64,000 nt of DNA. Source: Archegozetes longisetosus. Its lineage: Eukaryota > Arthropoda > Arachnida > Sarcoptiformes > Trhypochthoniidae. The notes below the pieces were generated by a model. It saw only the letters and a program-made list of their open reading frames with translations. It made no database searches and was not told the origin of the DNA. This document shows, in pieces, positions 36,176 to 52,254 of the stretch. Every line of letters begins with the position of its first letter. The stretch's first letter is position 1. Location of the stretch: the NCBI GenBank assembly GCA_018873245.2, contig JAEMBT020000004.1, positions 3,334,573 through 3,398,572 on the forward strand. Reading direction: 5' to 3'. The position numbers and the translations under genes are program-made.

Positions 36176-37647
36176 ATCAGTTGATACCAACACTAATTAT
36201 ACTACTACTTAGTTGATACAACTGTCGTTGTCTTCAGTTATTTTTGCTTTAATTGTTTTTGATTTTTTAGATATATTTGTTATTATTTATCAAATGATAA
36301 GTAATAAAATGGCAGTCACTCAAGAATTGGAGTTTTACAGATACGCCCTTTGATGACGTCTCAATAGTTTGCTTTTGATGCACTTATCAATAGTATAATA
36401 TTCACTAACGATCATTTCAGCCTTTTATATCTCGCAGCTTAGTATCACTTATACCGTATGTAGCGTTTCAAATAGTAACGCTTGCATCTTCGCATTTGCA
36501 CTGTTTTTCAAAAATTTCCCGTACAACTAACGCATTGATGTTATCACTATTCTGTATATTACTGTACAGAAAATGTCTACAAAATATTTAACCTATATCT
36601 TAGTATGGCTTCGCTGAAGTACAGACAACTTTTGGTTTAAGACTATTTATAAATGTGTTTATCAATTATTTACTCTGCTAATCATATCGGAAAACTTTTA
36701 ACTGAATCAATTTGAAAATACTATCTCTTAGTTCAAAGTTAATTTGCAAATTTCATAAATAAAACTTCAAAAAATTTCAAACTGATATCGCATTAAATCC
36801 AACGGATCAATAGCTAAGCATTAACAAATACTTGTATTTAAAAATTCATACGCCGTTAAAGAAAAATAGATAAAAGTCTTTTTCAAAGTGTTAGTTTATT
36901 GGTACATATGAAACCAACTGCACAAATAGTACCAATAATTGGAACCATTTAAGTGGTTTCCAATAATGATGTGAAAACGGCACAATCGATTAACGATAGT
37001 TCGATAGTCTATTAAATCGATAAGTTCTATCTGTGCGTCATTTGCGACAATTTATTGTGAATATATAAAAATAGCAAAATAATACTTTCTGTTATGAATG
37101 AGAGAATTAATAGAATTAACAAATTATATTTTTGTTCATATTTAATCATAACTTGAATAGAACATGTATTACTATTGATATCTATTTATTGATTAGTAAA
37201 TCAAATGAAAAGTATTAGAAATTCACAATTATAGTCAAAATGTTTTTTCATTAATAGTTTGTAAATAATTCAACAATAATAGAAAATAATAAAAAACAAT
37301 TATTTAATTAATTGAAAACAAGATGTGACATAAACAACGCCTCCAATTAATGTCTATTAACATAATCGTTTTATTGCATTAAATAATTTTATTAATAAAA
37401 ATAAATGGTAAGAAATCATGTGATCATTGATTAAATCTTATCTGCTTTTACTCATTTTCTCTTGTGCTTCATTTTATTTCAGGTATTTTTTAATTAGAAA
37501 TTCAATTTGGAAAAGTTCAAATAATTCAAAACAGAGTGTTTGAATGTTTCACAAATCAAATATTTTTAAAATAGATTTGTATAGACTGACCATTGAATTT
37601 GTTTTTTGTAACTAATTGTATCGTATTGAAAGTCAACAACTATTCAA
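36176..37647. promoter_or_regulatory. Intergenic region between head-to-head striatin and HECT-ligase genes
   Basis: The two start codons are 1.47 kb apart on opposite strands, so both promoters must lie here, or 5' untranslated exons do. A cluster of ATCGAT/CGATA-containing words at 36982-37026 resembles insect DRE-type housekeeping promoter elements. This is a motif resemblance only. Confidence 0.4.
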
Positions 37648-42418
<4,771 letters not shown>

Positions 42419-43240
42419 ATCGAATTATTGAATGTTGATTAGAATTTTTGCCTAACAATAGATTTTAAAAATTATTATATTTTAATTTTCCTAATTGTTA
42501 TAATATTTTTTGGTTTAATTCTATTATCAAATTGTAAAACTATCTATTGTTAGGCATAAATTCTAATAATTAATATTATGTATAATCTTTATTGTGTATT
42601 ATAATTATTAATATAATCAAGTGATTATAAATTCTTTATAAATAAAAATAAAGTTTAGTATATTTAAAGCCAGACTAATGTTGCAATCAATTTCTATACT
42701 GTAGTTAGTTATTTCGAAATTATAAACTCAATTCCTTTGACCAAAAAAACTTCTTTTCAAATGAGCTGAAATTGCCCACCAAAACCTGCTATAAGACTCT
42801 AAGCTATGGCAAAAACTATTTAAAATAAAATGAAATGTTTAAATTGTCTCGGTTAGCTGACACTAAACAAAGAATAAGATTCTCTGATTAGTTGTCATTA
42901 AATTGATCAGGAAAAATTTGCGAAAATGTAATTGACGAAAAATCAATAGAAACAGTACTGAATTGTAGGGATAAGTATTGTGAAAACAAAGTAAAACTAA
43001 AAATCAATTGAATGAAATATTGATTTTAAAATAGAATATTGATTTATTTGATGAACGCATTAAATGAACAGTAAACTTGACTCAACTTATAAGCAAGATA
43101 CAGACGAAGAAAAATACAATTTTTCAAAGAACTGGCAGAAAAGTTAAATGAAATGGACTTGCAAAATGAATAGTTTGGTAATAAAGTGACAATAGTTATA
43201 ATTATACTAAATTGTAATCAACGTAATAATTATTAGTTAA
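42419..43240. other. Shared 3' flank of two convergent genes
   Basis: It contains an imperfect inverted repeat right after the ligase stop: AGAATTTTTGCCTAACAATAG at 42440-42460 mirrors CTATTGTTAGGCATAAATTCT at 42543-42563. This could form a hairpin in the 3' UTR. AATAAAAATAAAG at 42639-42651 is a likely poly(A) signal. Confidence 0.55.
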
Positions 43241-45450
43241 CTATTGATAAGCGATGTATCCGGGATGTGATGTGATGTCACTGCTATAGACTTGTATACT
43301 TCCATCGGGCGCCTGATGGTAAGGATGGTGTGGGTGTCCGATCGAGTAGGCGTGTGGATACATGCCTAATGGATGCTGGATATTAGTGGCAGGAATGTAT
43401 GTCGGCTGTTGATGAGCCACCAGGCCTTCCAAATAAATGACTGCAGGATTCGCCGTTCCTATTCAACCAATTCAAATTTTATGATAAAAATCAACAAAAT
43501 AGTTTTGAAAATCACAGCTCAATGTCTTAAACTTGCAAGTTATGGTTAGTTAGAAAAATATCTGTCAAAATATATTTCATTAAACAGTGTTGAAAACTAG
43601 TTAGTAAATTGTATTTTGAATATAAAACTAAAACTTGACTAATGTATCGAATCAACTGAAATAATTATTAGTTTTGAACTCAGTATAGAAATAATGTTTG
43701 AGTTTATTTGTCCAACTTAAATAAATTTGAAATAGAAATGATTCGAATCAAATCGATACCTTGTGCTGCGTTTGAATTTTGTTGACTCTGTCCGGCATAC
43801 ATACAAGACGGTTGCGAAGAAGTGGAAGCTATCGGTGCCAATTCTTGTTCCATTTCTTCTTCAGCAGGAACAATAGTGGTAGTAGTCTTTACCTCTTCAT
43901 TGTTATTGTTTTTGGCGTTTCGTCCCTCCTTAAGGTTTGAATACTGTTCCTCCCAATACTTGAGATCATTCGAAACACGATCTACTGTTTCTTCCAATCG
44001 CTTCTTTTCTTCCATTCTTTTCTGGAACTCTTGATCGTCATCAGCGCCAGCTTCAGCGCAATGACACGTAGACATGGCTTCCTTTAACTTTGAATTCGAT
44101 GACTCGTATTCACGTTTCATTTTTATGGCAACTTTTATTAATTGTTTCGATATATCGATACGAGCCTTAATTGTTTTGATTTTCATAATGAGCGCCTGAA
44201 CCATTGACATGAGTTCTTCGACTTGTGTCTCATATATTTTGCGTTCGAGATCGATCTCAAACTGCTGATTGATCTCCACGGCCTCTGCAGAAATCGCTTC
44301 TTCGAATTTCTGTTCAAGTTCTTCATCATCTTGCTGTTTATCTACTATCAAAATAAAATCAAATATGAATTAACTGGAAATATGAAAACTTTAAAGGTTG
44401 AAAACTATCAAAACAATATTTTTGACGTAGTTAAGCTAAACATTAGAAAAAAACTTTGACATTTAAAAACAATAATTTGAAAGATGAGACTAAAACTCGT
44501 CTGATCAGATTGAATTTGAATTAAAAGCAAACAAACCCTTGTTGTCATCAGTTTTATTCTCTTCACTATCATTATTAGTGATTTCATTATTTTCATTAAT
44601 ATCTTGTTTTTGATCGTTATCATTGATTGCATCCATATTTTCGTTGAACATTTTCTTAGCTCTATCTCTTGCAATCTTAAGCATAGCTGCCCTCCAATTA
44701 GATGGCAACCGTTTGACTGAAATATCGCACATCTTAACAGTTGCGATACCATTGAATTTATTCTCTAACTTCTCGAGAAGTTCTTCGCTGTTCGCCAACT
44801 GTCGATTGACAGCAATCTTGTCGTCGTCGCTCTGACACTGACATAACGATCGCAACTGTTTTAAGGCGTCGTGACATGTCTGGAGGTCTGTCTTTATATT
44901 ACCTAGAAATCAAACAAACAATAAATCAATTCAATCAATAAATTGAGAACAAACAATTTAAAAATTCGAAACAATTATTTATGCTATAAATGAATGACTG
45001 ATATAAAACCGATGAAGTTGTAATTAAGACTAGTCTATTTGGTGACAAAAGTACTGATTCATCTGTATTCATATCAGTTTTAAATCAGTCAATAAAATAA
45101 TTAAAATTGAAAACTATCGAAACATTTAGTAAGTTGTTTACGAAATAAATGAAAACCTAAAGTAAAAACAAGTGAATAGTAATGAGAACCAAACATATTT
45201 GAATGGAAAAATAGTACGTAACAAGCGAAATATTGTCTGCTTAAGCGTATACTTGCAAGTCTTTATAAATTGACAACAGATTAATACCGAGAATAAGTTT
45301 ATGCTCTCCGATGTGTTGATATTCTTCGCACAATTTATCCAAAACTTCATATCTTTCGTGAATTAATTTAATTATTTCTTTACATAATTTTTCAGTTGAA
45401 GTGAACCTCAACTTAAAAGGCAAGTCATTTATATTATCGCTTATGCTCAT
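43241..45450 (-). CDS. Coiled-coil protein with His/Pro/Tyr-rich C-terminus, family unknown
   Basis: Minus-strand exons: 45450-45253 (MSISDNINDLPFKLRFTSTE onward, 66 codons), about 44910-44533, 44344-43760 and 43458-43241, giving about 460 aa. Exon 1 is helical. Exon 2 is helical with CHDALKQLRSLCQCQSDDD and KRLPSNWRAAMLKIARDRAK, then an Asp/Asn/Glu-rich linker. Exon 3 is a long charged coiled coil (VEELMSMVQALIMKIKTIKA; KRMEEKKRLEETVDRVSNDL). The last exon is aromatic and His-rich (HPHAYSIGHPHHPYHQAP-like), ending SHPGYIAYQ. The joins exon 2/3 and 3/4 are both phase 1 and fit. The exon 1/2 join is unresolved: the strong acceptor TCTAG at 44903 leaves two extra bases, while AAAG before ACAGAC would restore the frame. 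No signal peptide or membrane segment is present. I do not recognise the family; a nuclear or cytoskeletal adaptor is a guess. Confidence 0.65.
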
Positions 45451-46553
45451 CTCTTGATTCAATAAACTGATTTGAGTAATTCAACATTAATTAAATGAAA
45501 TATTTTTGATTAAAAAATCTCTTTTAAGTGCCGCTCGTTTTCAATCGCTAAACAAACGATCGGTAATAATACTTTGTTGACAAGTCTTATGATAAATAGT
45601 AAATAAAAGCGTACAAAATTTATAATAATTTGCTACAGAAATCTCTTGACGACTGTCTTACTGAGTGCCGCCATAACTGTCTTACAAATGATTAATACAA
45701 TCGACACTCTCTACAGTTACACACAATTGCTAAATATAAGGCTTTACTTAATTAATGAGCTTATGCTGAAAATTACTTGTTTACAACTCTTGATAATCTT
45801 TTAACTTAAATTGCGATTAACTATTCAGTGAATTATTTATTATTTATCTTTTAAACAATACTAATATTGAAATTGAAATATAAATTTACAGCCATTGGAA
45901 AAATAGTTGTCATGTAAAAACAGTGCAAATGTACGTTTGGTATGTTTTTAGGTTATAGTTTCAAGGTTCAAACAGATGATAAGATTTCGTATCTAAATGA
46001 ACTTAATCGTTACCATCAGAAATAACGGTTCAATTGACTTTAGTGTTATTCAATGAGTTTTTATTAGGCGAGGGATTATGGCTTTAATATTGATATGACG
46101 TGTTTTGTGAGATCACTTGTTTTGCATTTTAGTCTATGAAAATTTAGGCTTTGATCAATAGGAATAGTTATTGATTAAAACATAAGTTTTACACGCAATT
46201 AATAAGTATTTTTGTGTCTTATCTTCAGATTACTCGTGCCATAAAAAGTTTAATAAAACCTAAGATTAATCAACATTTTTAGTTTGTTTGAGAAGTTGTT
46301 TGAACCCCTTTTCTATTGAAACTCGTCAAGCTTTTATGCACCTAAGAAAATTTTCAAATATCTTTCAGTTAACAATATAAGTTTTATTCATAAATTTTTT
46401 TGGTATAAAGACCGATATTTAATATTTTCTGGACTATATGCATTAGGGTAGCAAATCTAAGACTAGTATCAAAACATTGATATCTACTTGATTATATATA
46501 AATTTACATTAAAGTTTATAATTGAAAAAACTAATTAGATGCTCTGTGGATTA
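45451..46553. other. Gene-free AT-rich stretch
   Basis: No coding frame or RNA gene is recognised. The first 200 bp probably hold the promoter of the coiled-coil gene. Confidence 0.5.
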
Positions 46554-46644
46554 GTCAATGCAATCAAAACATAATTTTATTAATAAGAATTGAAAAAAGT
46601 TTAAGAAAGAGTGAAAATGAGTTTGAATTGGTATTTTGGCAAAA
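46554..46644 (-). repeat. Shared 3' tail of 5S copy (left)
   Basis: This is nearly identical, in inverted orientation, to 50793-50883 (TTTTGCCAAAATACCAATTC onward). Similarity fades just past AATAAAATT..TTTTGATTG. Together with the 5S sequence it makes a repeat of about 209 bp whose left edge coincides with the 5S transcript start. Confidence 0.85.
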
Positions 46645-46762
46645 GTGTAGAGCACCCGGTATTCCCAGGTGGTCTCCCTCCCAAGTACTAACCAGGCTCG
46701 ACGCTGCTTAACTTCGGTGATCGAACGAGAACCGGTGCTTTCAGCGTGATATGGCCCTACAC
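46645..46762 (-). rRNA. 5S ribosomal RNA
   Basis: The 118-nt minus-strand sequence has all internal promoter and loop motifs of animal 5S rRNA: AAGTTAAGCAGCGTCGAGCC (A box/IE region), TGGTTAGTACTTGG, GGGAGACCACCTGGGAATAC and GGGTGC. Terminal GTGTAG and CTACAC pair to form helix I. A TTTT terminator follows directly. TATAAG lies about 25-30 bases upstream of the 5' end. It is identical over its whole length to the copy at 50675-50792. Confidence 0.95.
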
Positions 46763-47692
46763 TAGAGTGGGTATACCTTATACCATTTGAAGTTGTATGG
46801 CTCCTATAACCCATTGGTAGCTCATAGAAGGCAATAAATACAACTTTTATTTTGACTAATGCTCTGATTTGGCTAAACATTTGGCTAAACTTTATTGACT
46901 ATACTTTACAATTTCAGAATCAATTATTATACCTTAGTAAACAAATATTTGATGGGCTGTTGCTAATCTTTGCAAAGCATTTTATTTTGTTATTAGCTAT
47001 TTAAAAGAGAATTTAATAATGAAAAGTTCGTGAAAATTATAACTCTTATGATGTTATTGCTTAAGAATGATAATAAATATATTAAACTTGTCTTGGTTCT
47101 TATGACGAGCCCATCGTTAAGAAAAATTAAATTTGCTATATCTCGCAAAAGAATAATAAAATTTAAAACTTAAAATTAGTTTTTCAGGTACAGAGACTAT
47201 AAACTTGACTTAAATTTGAAATTGAGCTAAAATTGTCGATAAGATTCTGAGCTACAGGTGAAAATGATTTAAAAATTATATTGAGCCTAAGTAGAATTTT
47301 GTTCATGTGTTTGAGATCAGTTTCAGACTCATGTAATTACTCGCAAATAGAATAATGAAAAGAGTAATGAGATCAAACTGATGATACAGTGAATCCTACC
47401 TAACTTGATCGCGTGGTTAAAATAGTTTTAAAAATCAGCAGAGACCAAGCCATGTTTTCAATTGAATTTTTATATTGTATTTAAAGATAACACTTAAGTG
47501 CGTGTGAAAGTTGGGCAGGTGTTAACTGTAGTGCTAAAGATGAGAATCAATAAGTGCTAATAGGAGCAACTTTGTAGAATTCATCAAATTTGTTCAACAA
47601 CTGCTCGAATTATTGCTCAAATGAATAAACTATTTCCAAAATATCTAAATTCTGGTCCTAAAATTTCATATATCTGTACAAATAGCTTAGTT

Positions 47693-48428
47693 TCAGGTGA
47701 TAGGTAATGGTCCAGGATTGCAGGGGTCATTCGGTAGGCAGTTGTTATTGTGCTCATCAGTCAACATGTTAGGATTGCCTATTTTGCAAGCACATCGAGT
47801 TCGAATAGTTGATGATACCCAATGACCAGGATATTCAATGCCTCGTTTAGTAATTACTCCCAGCATGTTCAAAATGGAAAATATTTTTGGTCTTTGATCA
47901 TCTTTTTCCCAATAAGTAGCCATATTCGATAGTACTGCTGTCACTGCTATAGCCTTCAAAGAAAAGGATTGATACAAAATGAATAACAATAGTATATCAT
48001 ATAAAATCTTTAGCTTAATTGATTTTAACAGAGTTTCTTCAATAAGAATCGAAGAGAAAAATATATGAAAATTCCAAGATTGACTTCCTAAGTTTCAAGT
48101 TATGTATGAAATTCTTATTTTCGGGAAAGCTTTTTTTGATTAATCAATTCTAACGTTTTGATTGAATGGAAAACCTCATACACAATCAGAGCACATTTGA
48201 AAAAATCAAATTCTGTTTTTTTGTTCAATATGATTGAGAACTAGCTTTGAGAAACTTCACAACTTTGATAAGATTAATGTTTCTCGAAAATACTTTTATA
48301 GCGATCATTATCAAAATTACTTAAAGTGCTATTTCTCTAATTATAATATACGAATGACTACTTACAGCAGCTATTGAGATGGAAAGCACAACGACTGTGG
48401 TAATGAAACAACCGCAACAGCTTCTCAT
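47693..48428 (-). CDS. Small secreted or membrane-anchored Cys-containing protein
   Basis: Exons 48428-48366 and 47953-47693, phase-0 intron (GTAAGT...TTGAAG), 107 aa. The first exon encodes MRSCCGCFITTVVVLSISI, a Cys-flanked hydrophobic segment that continues as AAAIAVTAVL. This could be an uncleaved anchor or a signal peptide. The mature part contains YWEKDDQRPKIFSILNMLGV and a tail with five cysteines (RTRCACKIGNPNM; NNNCLPNDPCNPG). Its organisation and the motif R.K.FS..N.LG..(T/A)K match the gene at 55487-56117, so the two are probably paralogues. I know no family for it; its function is unknown. Confidence 0.6.
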
Positions 48429-50674
48429 TCTGTTCAATACGAAAGAAATCGAGAATTCTCACAACAGAATAAAACACCACTTATTATAAGAGCATGAAAA
48501 AAGTTGGTAGAACTGTTTTCAGAGCATTTTAATCTCTACAACATTTCAATCATTTATGAAGTATTAATGCTTGTAAGATGTGTTCTCTTATGTTTAGCAT
48601 ATCTATTATTTCCCAACCAATAATGTTATTCACAGGCAACCAAATGAACCAAATGTTGTAATAACTTGTTCAACAGTATAACATTTACTGGTACTGAATA
48701 TCGACTATTATTATTTTGATGCTGAAGTTAATATAACTCACTATGCTATTTATTGGCTCAAATTTATAGATACTTTGGTATTCGGTTAAAGCTATGTTAT
48801 TTAGAGGTCATTTCTTAATAAGAGATGAGTTATTTTACTTTTACTACAGTGCAATTCATAATAAAATGCGCAAAACCTGGACCTTAATTAAGCTAAAACT
48901 TTTCACAGCTGTCGGTCACTTACAAGAAAAACGAAAATTCATTCAATTTCTAAGCCTTAAGAGGGAATTCATGATGTATTTTCTGAGAAAATAGCGAAAA
49001 GCTTCGCTTTATATCCACAAGTCATTAATGTTTCTCGCATTAAGTCTTATTTTTTTTAACTAACCAAATACTAAACTTCTTCATATAGTGTGCATTTTGT
49101 TGTTCAAATGTGATATCACGTCCGATCAATAAAAGTTTATTGATTTCATGATAGCTTTTTTATAAGGTTTTTTATTCTTAAGATTATTTATTTTATTTCC
49201 TAAGAAATAGAAAGACATTCACTAAATGTCAGCTTTAAGTACAGATTTTTATTTTTCTTAAATCTTATGCTATTCACCTATATTCAAAGACTCCGAATAT
49301 AGGTCAAAGATTTTGCCAAAAAATAGCTATTATAAATTGAAAAATCAAAGCTTGATTCAAATTTTGACTGGTTAGATAAAAGAATAAATGAAAAGTGAAA
49401 CTTATTAAAAGTTGAGGCTCCAGAAGTAATGTAACTTAATTTTTCTTGAAGCTTTCATTTAAAACTTTTATGATGTCAACTTATCATAGTTTACTAAAAA
49501 GATATCAAAATTTATGCAGACTAATTATATGGGAAAATATGCGCTTATAAAATACAGTTGTATTCATGAAAATTTCAAGAATAAAGAGGCATTTTATTGC
49601 TTTTTTCTGTTCAATTAAAGTAGTTTTTCACCTTTTTTGCATGTATGATACGAGACAGAATATATTTAAGTTTACTTTCAAATAGCAATATCAAAGTTTC
49701 AGGAAATGAAGAATTTGCTTAATGTTATGCGTAAAATATTAAGGTTCTGATCATTTGTTTTCCTTGCGTATTCAGTATAGAGCGATGATGATGAAATTCT
49801 ACTTCTATCCAAGGAATACTAGATTTATGCTAAAATAGTTTCTTCTTTATGACAATTTGAACGCATTAAAATTGTAGCTACTTATTGCATTATGACAATA
49901 GCAAACGATTATTGTTTTATTCATTCTAATCATTTGCATAATCGAAGCTTTCAAAACTTAATGTTCTTTCATCAACTTGTAATTACTATCAGAAGCTCAT
50001 TTTAATTACCAAATAATCCATAACACATTCCCAAATGAAGACTCCTCAATTAATATATTGATTACTAAACTAATTTGAAATTAATAATGTATTGCTTTTA
50101 TTTATTGATTGGATTTCGCTCTACCTGTTAAGTCGCAAATATCTACACGTAGAGAAAATTCAATAAAACCTCTAATCAAAAATCTTTATCTTACAAGAGT
50201 TCTTTTGCATTAAAATAAGTTGAAACCACTCTAATTCGAGTTTATTTGAATACTAATAAGTGACTTTATTCTTAATCAATAGAGTAATTAGTGAAAGTTT
50301 TATTGTCTTTTTAAGATCTACTTTAAATTAAATGTTAACTTGTATTTGAAACTCAGTTCAATTCAGTTTTAACTATACAATCAATAAACTCGTAATAGAT
50401 TCGTTATAACTTCATATACGTAGATGTTTTTGACTCTTCTAGGATGTCAGTCAAGTCTTAATTTATGCAATTTTGGATATTTCATAAACCAATGCATAGA
50501 CTCACTTAAGTATTTAATTATTTCAAATAATGAATCTAAATTTCAGCCTTGAAATTGTCAATCTTCAATCCTATTAGTTATTGGTTAATCGATATTGTGA
50601 TAGTTACAAGATAACAGTTACACGATTGTGGAAGCAAAATAAGTTTAAATAGCATCAAGTGTAGTACGGCTAGT
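48429..50674. other. Gene-free AT-rich stretch
   Basis: Only chance-length open frames (for example 48794-48994) are present. The 5' flank of the plus-strand 5S gene contains TTTAAATAG about 25 bases before the transcript start. Confidence 0.5.
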
Positions 50675-50792
50675 GTGTAGGGCCATATCACGCTGAAAGC
50701 ACCGGTTCTCGTTCGATCACCGAAGTTAAGCAGCGTCGAGCCTGGTTAGTACTTGGGAGGGAGACCACCTGGGAATACCGGGTGCTCTACAC
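50675..50792 (+). rRNA. 5S ribosomal RNA
   Basis: 118 nt, identical to the minus-strand copy at 46645-46762, with helix I ends GTGTAG and CTACAC, the internal control region and a TTTT terminator at 50793-50796. The 5' flank is unrelated to that of the other copy, but the 3' flank is nearly identical for about 90 bp. Confidence 0.95.
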
Positions 50793-50883
50793 TTTTGCCA
50801 AAATACCAATTCAAACTCATTTTCACTCTTTCTTAAACTTTTTTCAATTCTTATTAATAAAATTGTATTTTGATTGTGTTTAC
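50793..50883 (+). repeat. Shared 3' tail of 5S copy (right)
   Basis: Partner of 46554-46644; the differences are a few substitutions near the distal end. Confidence 0.85.
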
Positions 50884-52190
50884 TTCATTCAATGTGCTAC
50901 TGATGGTATTCGATGAGCTTTAGCACGTTGTATTCAGTCATATATCAAGAGTTCGCCATGAAACTGCCTATTTTGTGGTTAAGTAAGATAGCGAAATCAT
51001 ATTTTAAGAACTGATAGCTAACGTTACAAATCTTAATACTGACTTTTATTCATTTTACTTTTTAAGAGTAATTTTTTACGAAGATTGTGCTTAAATAAGC
51101 AGATTATTTATGAAATTGAAACATATACTAATAACGCGAGTGTTCTGACCATAACTAAATGTTAATTTTTTTTGTTTATATCCTTTATCGATGATTCTTA
51201 TTGACAAAAAGTTCGAAATCAGACTCTTAATCACTTGCACTATTATTCATAAATGTTATCAAAAAGACTAAAGCAAAAAGAAAGTTTAAAGATACTTTTG
51301 CAGTTCCTTTCAATAACGAACGCTCGGTGTATCAACTCGAAATTGCTTTATTACCGAACTTTGGTAATGTTGTCAAGTAATTTGTAACTTTAATACATTC
51401 ACTAATAGTTAGTAAATTATAAGTTCTCCATAAGGTTTCTAGCAAAAAACGACTTTTCTTCATTAGAAAAATTAATTTTACACTTGCATTCCAAAGGTTA
51501 AGCAGTATTTAATTAAATTTTGCAACGCTTTTGCTGTTTAGGTTCGCCTTATTAATCGAAAAGTCGCTAAAACAACTTCTTGTAAAGAGAAAAATTGTTG
51601 ATTAATCCTAAGTTTGATTAAGCTTTTAAATTATCTGAATAGCAGTGAAAATCTCGTGTGTATTCATCTAATGACTGTGATTAATGATCTCGTGCTAAAA
51701 CTTATCCAAAATATCAAGAATCTATTCACCCGTATCAGATGTTGTACTTTCACTAAAATTTTCACTTTAGACTAAGCTTCGCAAACTTTTTTTTAACATT
51801 TGTTATTGGCTTAGAATTAATAAGAATTAAAATATGAGGTCTTTTTCATTCAATGAATCTAGTATTGTGAACGTGATCAATGAAACTGATGGATTCATTA
51901 TTTCGAAATGGTACACATGTTAGAAAATATAGCAACAATATTCTTAAAGTCCAATATTGACATCCAATATAGTTCGTTTTTATGACCTACACTTTTTTAC
52001 TACACGAGCCACTTTTCATGAAGTAGATATGATCGCAGACAAGTGTTGAAGTTTGTTTATACTCTTAATGAAGTCAGCCTGAATAAGGAGTTGGTAGAGA
52101 TTTATACCAGGAAAATTTAAATGAAGAATAAACTCCAGTTTTCACTATGAATTACTATCAAAAAGGCTTCGATTTCTGATTAAGTTTGGA

Positions 52191-52254
<64 letters not shown>

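Noticed and set aside
46551-46880. Minus-strand open frame of 109 codons
   Set aside because: It runs through the 5S rRNA gene and its repeat tail; the frame is incidental.
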